Shown here: positions 6,121 to 9,962 of the stretch, piece after piece
Numbering within the stretch: the first letter of the stretch is position 1
Layout of the letters: each line of letters begins with the position of its first letter
Assembly (NCBI GenBank): GCA_015655535.1
Contig: JAATEW010000249.1
Span: 1-9,962 of the forward strand
Length of the DNA: 9,962 nt
Reading direction: 5' to 3'
Source: Hyphomicrobiales bacterium
GTDB taxonomy: Bacteria; Pseudomonadota; Alphaproteobacteria; Rhizobiales; Beijerinckiaceae
Translations under genes and position numbers: made by a program
The notes under the pieces: model-generated
Databases searched by the model: none
The model's input: the letters and a program-made list of their open reading frames with translations, nothing else
Told to the model about the DNA's origin: nothing

Positions 6121-7413
6121 TCAAGTCAAGCGCTGAGGCCGGCTTGGACGCGTCCGCCGAAGGGCAGGCTCGTTGGTCCCCGCTGGCCCTGAAGGCTGTG
6201 GCCGCATCAAGCGGGGCAGGTGCCCATGCGGAAGAATGCCTTCGCGCATGATGGCGCGGCGCAATGGGCCGATCATCGCGAAGGCCAGAAGCCCGGCACT
6301 GCGCAGAAAATCGACCGGGATCAGATCCGTCAGCAGGGAGCGGTTGAGCACATCGATTCCAAGCGTGCGCACGGAAATATCGCTGCGCCGTTCGACGCTA
6401 TAGGGCGCGAGCGTCGCGGCGGTGCCGATGTCGCGGCCGAGCCTTCGCGCATCTTCGAGAATTTCGACGAGATTGGCAGTATCGCGCAGGCTGAGATTGA
6501 GGCCCTGTGCGGCAAGCGGCGGAAAGACATGCGCGGCCTCGCCGATGAGCGCAATACGATGCCCGGCGAGGCGGCCGACGCGCAGCCCCGTCATCGGAAA
6601 AAAGCCTGGCTGTCCATCGAGACGCATCGTGCCAAGAAAGCCATGGATCTGGCTCTCGATTTCGGCGGCAAGCGCATCGGGCGCAAGCGCCGCGCGGCGC
6701 TTCGCGTCGGCGCTGCCCATCAGCCAGACGAGGGAGGACCGGTTCGGCGCACCGTCTTTCGCCGGCAAAGGCACTAAAGTGCAGGGGCCCGAACGCGTAT
6801 GAAATTCGGTCGAGATCTGCCGGTGCGGCTGTTGGTGCGCAAGGAAAACGGTCAGTGCGACCTGCGGATAAGTCCAGGCACGGGCGCCGATGCCGGCCTT
6901 GCCGCGGGCAAGAGACTTTCTGCCGTCGGCGGCGACAAGCAGCTTGGCTTCGAAAACTGTGCCGTCTTCCGCGGTCGCGCGAACGCTGTCCTTCTCGAAG
7001 GCGATATCGTTCAGAAAGCCTTCGTGCAGCGTGAGATTGGGCCGCGCTTTGGCGATCCCGGCCAACGCCTCGACCAGCGCATTATTTTCGATATTCGCGC
7101 CAAAAGCCGGAAGCCCGATCTCGCTCGCGGAAAAGGTAACCGTGCGTGCCCGAATGGCCGCGCCCGTGTCGTCGATCATGCTGATCGTTTCGATCGGCGC
7201 GGCGAGCGGCGTCAATTGCGGCCAAAGTCCGAGCGCCCGATAGAACCGCAAGGAGCCTTCGAAAAGCGCGACGGTGCGTCCATGCGCTCCGAAATCGAGG
7301 CGGCCGATACAGAGCGTTTGAAAGCCCGCATCGGCCAAGGCGATCGCGGCCGACAGACCGGCCGCGCCGGCACCCGCAACGATGATGTCTGGCGCCGGAA
7401 ACTCCTGACCCAT
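6121..7413 (-). CDS. UbiH/UbiF/COQ6-family FAD-dependent hydroxylase
   Basis: A 430-residue flavoprotein monooxygenase of the group that hydroxylates the ubiquinone ring using FAD, NAD(P)H and O2. Motifs: GAGAAG (14-19) in the first beta-alpha-beta fold for the FAD ADP moiety; the AADGRKS region (161-167), the family's DG motif; and ALIGEAAHVFPPLAAQGLNLSLRD (288-311), the second FAD-binding motif, with Glu292 where many relatives have Asp. The ATG at 7413 is preferred because AAGAAGGA lies just upstream; a TTG at 7428 would add five residues (MEEGN) without a ribosome binding site. The C-terminal ~25 residues are Arg/Pro-rich and beyond the usual conserved core. The acyltransferase follows after 65 bp. 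A ubiquinone role is likely by family, but the ring position is not determined and another substrate is possible. Confidence 0.87.
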   Translation of the reverse strand: MGQEFPAPDIIVAGAGAAGLSAAIALADAGFQTLCIGRLDFGAHGRTVALFEGSLRFYRALGLWPQLTPLAAPIETISMIDDTGAAIRARTVTFSASEIGLPAFGANIENNALVEALAGIAKARPNLTLHEGFLNDIAFEKDSVRATAEDGTVFEAKLLVAADGRKSLARGKAGIGARAWTYPQVALTVFLAHQQPHRQISTEFHTRSGPCTLVPLPAKDGAPNRSSLVWLMGSADAKRRAALAPDALAAEIESQIHGFLGTMRLDGQPGFFPMTGLRVGRLAGHRIALIGEAAHVFPPLAAQGLNLSLRDTANLVEILEDARRLGRDIGTAATLAPYSVERRSDISVRTLGIDVLNRSLLTDLIPVDFLRSAGLLAFAMIGPLRRAIMREGILPHGHLPRLMRPQPSGPAGTNEPALRRTRPSRPQRLT

Positions 7414-7452
7414 ATTTCCTTCTTCCAACGGTCGCCTGGCGCGTGTCTTGCT

Positions 7453-7499
7453 GCTTGGGCGAGCCGCCCGAGCGGAAGATGCTTTGGGTCAGGACCAAA
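7453..7499. repeat. Two small stem-loops upstream of the hydroxylase
   Basis: GCTTGGGCG (7453-7461) pairs with CGCCCGAGC (7465-7473) through 9 bp with one G-U pair and a 3-nt loop. Next to it TTTGG (7483-7487) and CCAAA (7495-7499) flank a GTCAGGA centre that can extend the stem with a bulge. They may be leader structures of the hydroxylase mRNA or parts of a repeat; no promoter boxes are obvious. Confidence 0.4.
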
Positions 7500-7505
7500 T
7501 AGCCA

Positions 7506-7592
7506 CGTCATTGCGAGGAGCAAAGCGACGAAGCAATCCAGGGAGAGACAGAAAGCCTGGTTCTGGATTGCTTCGCTACGCTCGCAATGACG
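7506..7592. repeat. Long inverted repeat (CGTCATTGCGAG type) between gltA and the hydroxylase
   Basis: Outer arms CGTCATTGCGAG (7506-7517) and CTCGCAATGACG (7581-7592), and inner arms GAAGCAATCCAG (7530-7541) and CTGGATTGCTTC (7563-7574), are each perfect 12-bp pairs separated by an unequal internal loop (12 versus 6 nt). I recall this sequence type as a dispersed repeat in many proteobacterial genomes. Lying 20 bp past the gltA stop codon, it may also protect or end the gltA transcript. Confidence 0.75.
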
Positions 7593-7611
7593 TTTGGACC
7601 TTCAGTGCACC

Positions 7612-8901
7612 CTAGCGCTTGTCGGCGGCAATATAGTCGCGGAGTGGCGCGCCGGTATAGAGCTGGCGCGGCCGGCCGATTTTCTGGCCCGGATCCTCGA
7701 TCATTTCCTTCCATTGCGCGATCCAGCCGGCGGTGCGCGCAACGGCGAAGAGAACCGTGAACATCGATGTCGGGAAGCCCATCGCCTTCAGAGTGATGCC
7801 GGAATAGAAATCGATATTCGGATAGAGCTTCTTCTCGACGAAATATTCGTCGCTCAAGGCGATTTTCTCGAGTTCCTTCGCGACTTCGAGAAGCGGATCG
7901 TCCTTCTTGCCGAGCTCGTTCAAAACCTCGTGGCAGGTCCGCTGCATGATCTTCGCGCGCGGGTCGTAGTTTTTATAAACGCGATGGCCGAAGCCCATGA
8001 GCCGGAAGGGATCGTTCTTATCCTTGGCGCGCGCGATATATTTCGGAATATTTTCGGCTCTGCCGATTTCCTCGAGCATCTTGAGCGCCGCCTCATTGGC
8101 GCCGCCATGCGCGGGACCCCAGAGACAAGCGACTCCCGCGGCGATACAGGCAAAGGGATTGGCGCCAGACGAGCCGGCAAGCCTGACCGTCGACGTCGAG
8201 GCATTCTGCTCATGGTCGGCATGCAGGATGAAAATACGGTCGAGCGCCCGGGCGAAGATCGGATTGACCTTATATTCCTCGCACGGCACGGCGTAGCACA
8301 TGTGCAGGAAATTCGAGGCGTAATCGAGCGAGTTCTTCGGATAAACGAAGGGCTGGCCGATGTTGTATTTATAGGCCATGGCGGCGAGCGTCGGCATTTT
8401 GGCGATCAGCCGCATGGAGGCCACCATGCGCTGGTTCGTATCCGAAATATCCGTCGAGTCGTGATAGAAGGCCGAGAGCGCGCCGACGCTGGCAACCATC
8501 ACAGCCATTGGATGCGCGTCGCGGCGGAAGCCCTGAAAGAAGCGCGCCATTTGCTCATGCACCATCGTGTGGCGCGTGATGCGACGTTCGAAATCAACCT
8601 TCTGCGTGGGCGTCGGCAATTCGCCGTAAAGCAGCAGATAGCAGGATTCGAGATAGTCGCCATGTTCGGCAAGCTGCTCGATCGGATAGCCGCGATAGAG
8701 CAGAACACCCTCATCGCCGTCGATATAGGTAATCTGGGATTCGCAGCTCGCCGTCGACGTGAAGCCGGGATCGAAGGTGAACATCCCGGTTTGCGCATAA
8801 AGCTTGCCGATATCGACGACAGAGGGACCGATCGATCCCGTTTTAACGGGCATATCGACCTTATGATCGCCAATGCTGAAAGATCCGGTCGTCTCGCTCA
8901 T
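7612..8901 (-). CDS. gltA: Citrate synthase (type II, hexameric, Gram-negative type)
   Basis: A 429-residue citrate synthase that condenses acetyl-CoA with oxaloacetate to citrate, the entry step of the TCA cycle, in the cytoplasm. The catalytic triad is visible as His265 (WGPAHGGANEA), His306 (GFGHRVYKN) and Asp364 (NIDFYSG), each shifted by one or two from E. coli His264, His305 and Asp362. The oxaloacetate site HADHEQNAS is at 227-235. Residues that bind the inhibitor NADH in the E. coli enzyme are also present with a one-residue shift: Arg110-His111-Thr112-Met113, Tyr146, Arg164, Lys168 and Cys207. NADH inhibition is therefore expected. Length equals the family norm (about 427-435). The ATG at 8901 has GAGG at a 9-nt spacing. 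gltX lies upstream on the same strand after a 164-bp gap holding a candidate promoter and operator. Confidence 0.97.
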   Translation of the reverse strand: MSETTGSFSIGDHKVDMPVKTGSIGPSVVDIGKLYAQTGMFTFDPGFTSTASCESQITYIDGDEGVLLYRGYPIEQLAEHGDYLESCYLLLYGELPTPTQKVDFERRITRHTMVHEQMARFFQGFRRDAHPMAVMVASVGALSAFYHDSTDISDTNQRMVASMRLIAKMPTLAAMAYKYNIGQPFVYPKNSLDYASNFLHMCYAVPCEEYKVNPIFARALDRIFILHADHEQNASTSTVRLAGSSGANPFACIAAGVACLWGPAHGGANEAALKMLEEIGRAENIPKYIARAKDKNDPFRLMGFGHRVYKNYDPRAKIMQRTCHEVLNELGKKDDPLLEVAKELEKIALSDEYFVEKKLYPNIDFYSGITLKAMGFPTSMFTVLFAVARTAGWIAQWKEMIEDPGQKIGRPRQLYTGAPLRDYIAADKR

Positions 8902-9000
8902 GTAAGCCGCCCTCGATGTGCCCGAACTGGCATGCCATTACGTGGTGCCGAACATGCGTTTCGACATCCCCGCAAAGGTTGAGATTTCGAGCATCCCCTA

Positions 9001-9021
9001 GTGTGTTGCACTGCAACACAC
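9001..9021. promoter_or_regulatory. Perfect palindrome upstream of gltA, candidate operator
   Basis: Arms GTGTGTTGCA (9001-9010) and TGCAACACAC (9012-9021) are perfectly complementary around a single base, 100-120 bp before the gltA start codon. The inner TTGC-N3-GCAA half-sites resemble the CTGC-N3-GCAG type reported for PhaR/AniA-type regulators of polyhydroxybutyrate metabolism in alphaproteobacteria; the resemblance is from memory. A 1-nt loop makes an RNA hairpin terminator unlikely and favours a site for a dimeric regulator. Confidence 0.55.
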
Positions 9022-9046
9022 CTACATGAGGATTTGAATTCGTCAA
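9018..9046 (-). promoter_or_regulatory. Tentative gltA promoter
   Basis: On the minus strand TTGACG (9046-9041) is a good -35 match. At 16 nt spacing lies TAGGTG (9024-9019), a poor -10 match that touches the palindrome. If right, the transcription start falls inside the palindrome and the gltA leader is about 110 nt. The -10 is weak, so the exact boxes are uncertain. Confidence 0.3.
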
Positions 9047-9065
9047 GCGACCGGTTGCCCGGCCA

Positions 9066-9962
9066 TTAGTCTGATTGATCTTGTAACCGCCCTAGGCTTT
9101 CTTCGCGCCCCAAAACTTCGAGCACATCGAAAATACCGGGCGAGGTCGAGCGTCCGGTCAGCGCCGCGCGCAGAGGCTGGGCGACCTGGCCAAGCTTGAC
9201 TTTGGTTTCCTCGACATAATTTCGAACAACCTCTTCCATCGCGGCCGCCGTCCAGCCGGGCAGGGCGGTGAAGCGCGGAATCAAGTGCTTGAGATGGGCG
9301 CGGCCTTCGGCGGACAGAATGGTCTTTGCCTTGTCGTCTACAGGCAATGGCCGTTCCGCGAAGAGAAAATTGGCACCGTCCAAAAGTTCAATCAAGGTTT
9401 TCGCGCGCTCTTTCAAGCCGGGCATGGCGCGCAAGAGTTTGGCACGCATGGCGGCATCATATTTTTGCAGGATGGGCTCGGCATTCGGCAGAAAGGGCAG
9501 GGCGGCATCGAGCGCCTTCAGTAGATCCTCATCCGTGCTCGAGCGCATGTAATGGCCGTTCATGCTTTCGAGCTTGACGAAGTCGAAGCGCGCGGCCGAG
9601 CGCCCGACATGGGCGAGATCGAAAGCCTCGATCATCTCCTCGGTCGAGAAAAATTCCTTGTCGCCTTGGCTCCAGCCGAGGCGCACGAGGTAATTGCGTA
9701 AGGCATCGGGCAAATAGCCCATGGCGCGATAGGCATCGACGCCGAGCGCGCCATGGCGCTTCGACAATTTGGCGCCGTCCGGCCCGTGGATCAGCGGAAT
9801 ATGCGCCATGGCCGGTACGTCCCAGCCGAGCGCCTGATAGATCTGCATCTGCCGCGCCGCATTGGTCAGATGATCGTCGCCGCGAATGATCTGCGTGACG
9901 CCCATGTCGTGATCGTCGACGACGACGGCGAGCATATAGGTCGGCGTGCCGTCGGAGCGCAG
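9066..9962 (-). CDS. gltX: Glutamyl-tRNA synthetase, 5' end outside the window
   Basis: The C-terminal ~298 residues of a class I aminoacyl-tRNA synthetase that charges tRNA(Glu), and in many alphaproteobacteria also tRNA(Gln), with glutamate. The frame is open to the right edge; the first visible residues LRSDGTPTYMLAVVVDDHDM belong to the conserved catalytic core, so the ATG at 9935 is internal. Visible motifs: IIRGDDHLTNAARQ, the KMSKS-type loop as AKLSKRHG, the GYLPDALRNYLVRLGWS segment, and a helical anticodon-binding region ending QPLRAALTGRSTSPGIFDVLEVLG. The HIGH motif lies outside. Alphaproteobacteria often carry two GltX paralogues; this one looks like the standard GluRS1 type, but discrimination versus a Gln-specific paralogue cannot be settled here. 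gltA follows on the same strand. Confidence 0.95.
   Translation of the reverse strand: MRSDGTPTYMLAVVVDDHDMGVTQIIRGDDHLTNAARQMQIYQALGWDVPAMAHIPLIHGPDGAKLSKRHGALGVDAYRAMGYLPDALRNYLVRLGWSQGDKEFFSTEEMIEAFDLAHVGRSAARFDFVKLESMNGHYMRSSTDEDLLKALDAALPFLPNAEPILQKYDAAMRAKLLRAMPGLKERAKTLIELLDGANFLFAERPLPVDDKAKTILSAEGRAHLKHLIPRFTALPGWTAAAMEEVVRNYVEETKVKLGQVAQPLRAALTGRSTSPGIFDVLEVLGREESLGRLQDQSD

Noticed and set aside
7414..7428. TTG start for the flavin hydroxylase at 7428
   Set aside because: No ribosome binding site precedes it, and the added residues would be encoded by the purine-rich ribosome binding site of the ATG at 7413.
6799..7590. A 263-codon plus-strand open frame antisense to the flavin hydroxylase
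   Set aside because: It runs into the inverted repeat at 7506-7592 and has no motif; the minus-strand protein is clearly real.
7594..8982. A 462-codon plus-strand open frame antisense to gltA
   Set aside because: It mirrors a highly conserved citrate synthase and shows no recognisable domain.
9001..9021. The palindrome before gltA as a transcription terminator of gltX
   Set aside because: A single-base loop cannot form a normal RNA hairpin without opening inner pairs, and no T run follows on the minus strand; an operator fits better, though a weak terminator role is not excluded.

Overview
The window reads as chromosome of a GC-rich alphaproteobacterium, probably of the Hyphomicrobiales (Rhizobiales), possibly near Beijerinckiaceae/Methylocystaceae. 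This rests on the gltX-gltA neighbourhood, the Sel1/ExoR-like protein, the UbiH/UbiF-type hydroxylase with a GEAAH motif, a CHASE2 adenylate cyclase, and several short palindromic intergenic repeats of kinds I recall from that order. The taxonomic placement is inference. The genes are mostly core metabolism and envelope functions; I see no prophage, transposase, CRISPR array, tRNA or rRNA.

Layout. Left plus-strand part: the 3' end of a Sel1-repeat (ExoR-like) protein (2-382), a 287-bp non-coding gap with stem-loops, and a DUF72/YecE-family gene (670-1464). This block converges on a long minus-strand series. Between them (1465-1632) lie two REP-like palindromic elements in opposite orientation, with shared ends and different hairpin cores. 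Then, in minus-strand reading order from the right edge: gltX (5' part outside the window), a 164-bp gap with a striking palindrome, gltA, a gap with a long inverted repeat, a UbiH/UbiF-type flavin hydroxylase, a lipid A-type (HtrB/LpxL family) acyltransferase, a 228-bp gap with two inverted-repeat structures, a 61-aa secreted His/Trp-rich peptide ending in a clear intrinsic terminator, exonuclease III (xth), and a CHASE2 adenylate/guanylate cyclase starting 3 bp after xth.

Functional links. gltX and gltA sit at the glutamate/2-oxoglutarate and TCA-entry node but are probably transcribed separately, since a candidate promoter and operator lie between them. The hydroxylase and acyltransferase are 65 bp apart and may be co-transcribed. 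The xth-cyclase pair is almost certainly one transcript with coupled translation, an odd pairing of DNA repair and second-messenger signalling. The least ordinary parts are in the intergenic DNA: the modular palindromes at 1472-1630, the two-tier leader fold whose outer stem overlaps the ribosome binding site of the His-rich peptide, the palindrome over the likely gltA promoter, and the palindrome at the likely xth transcription start. No clearly new multi-gene system is visible.
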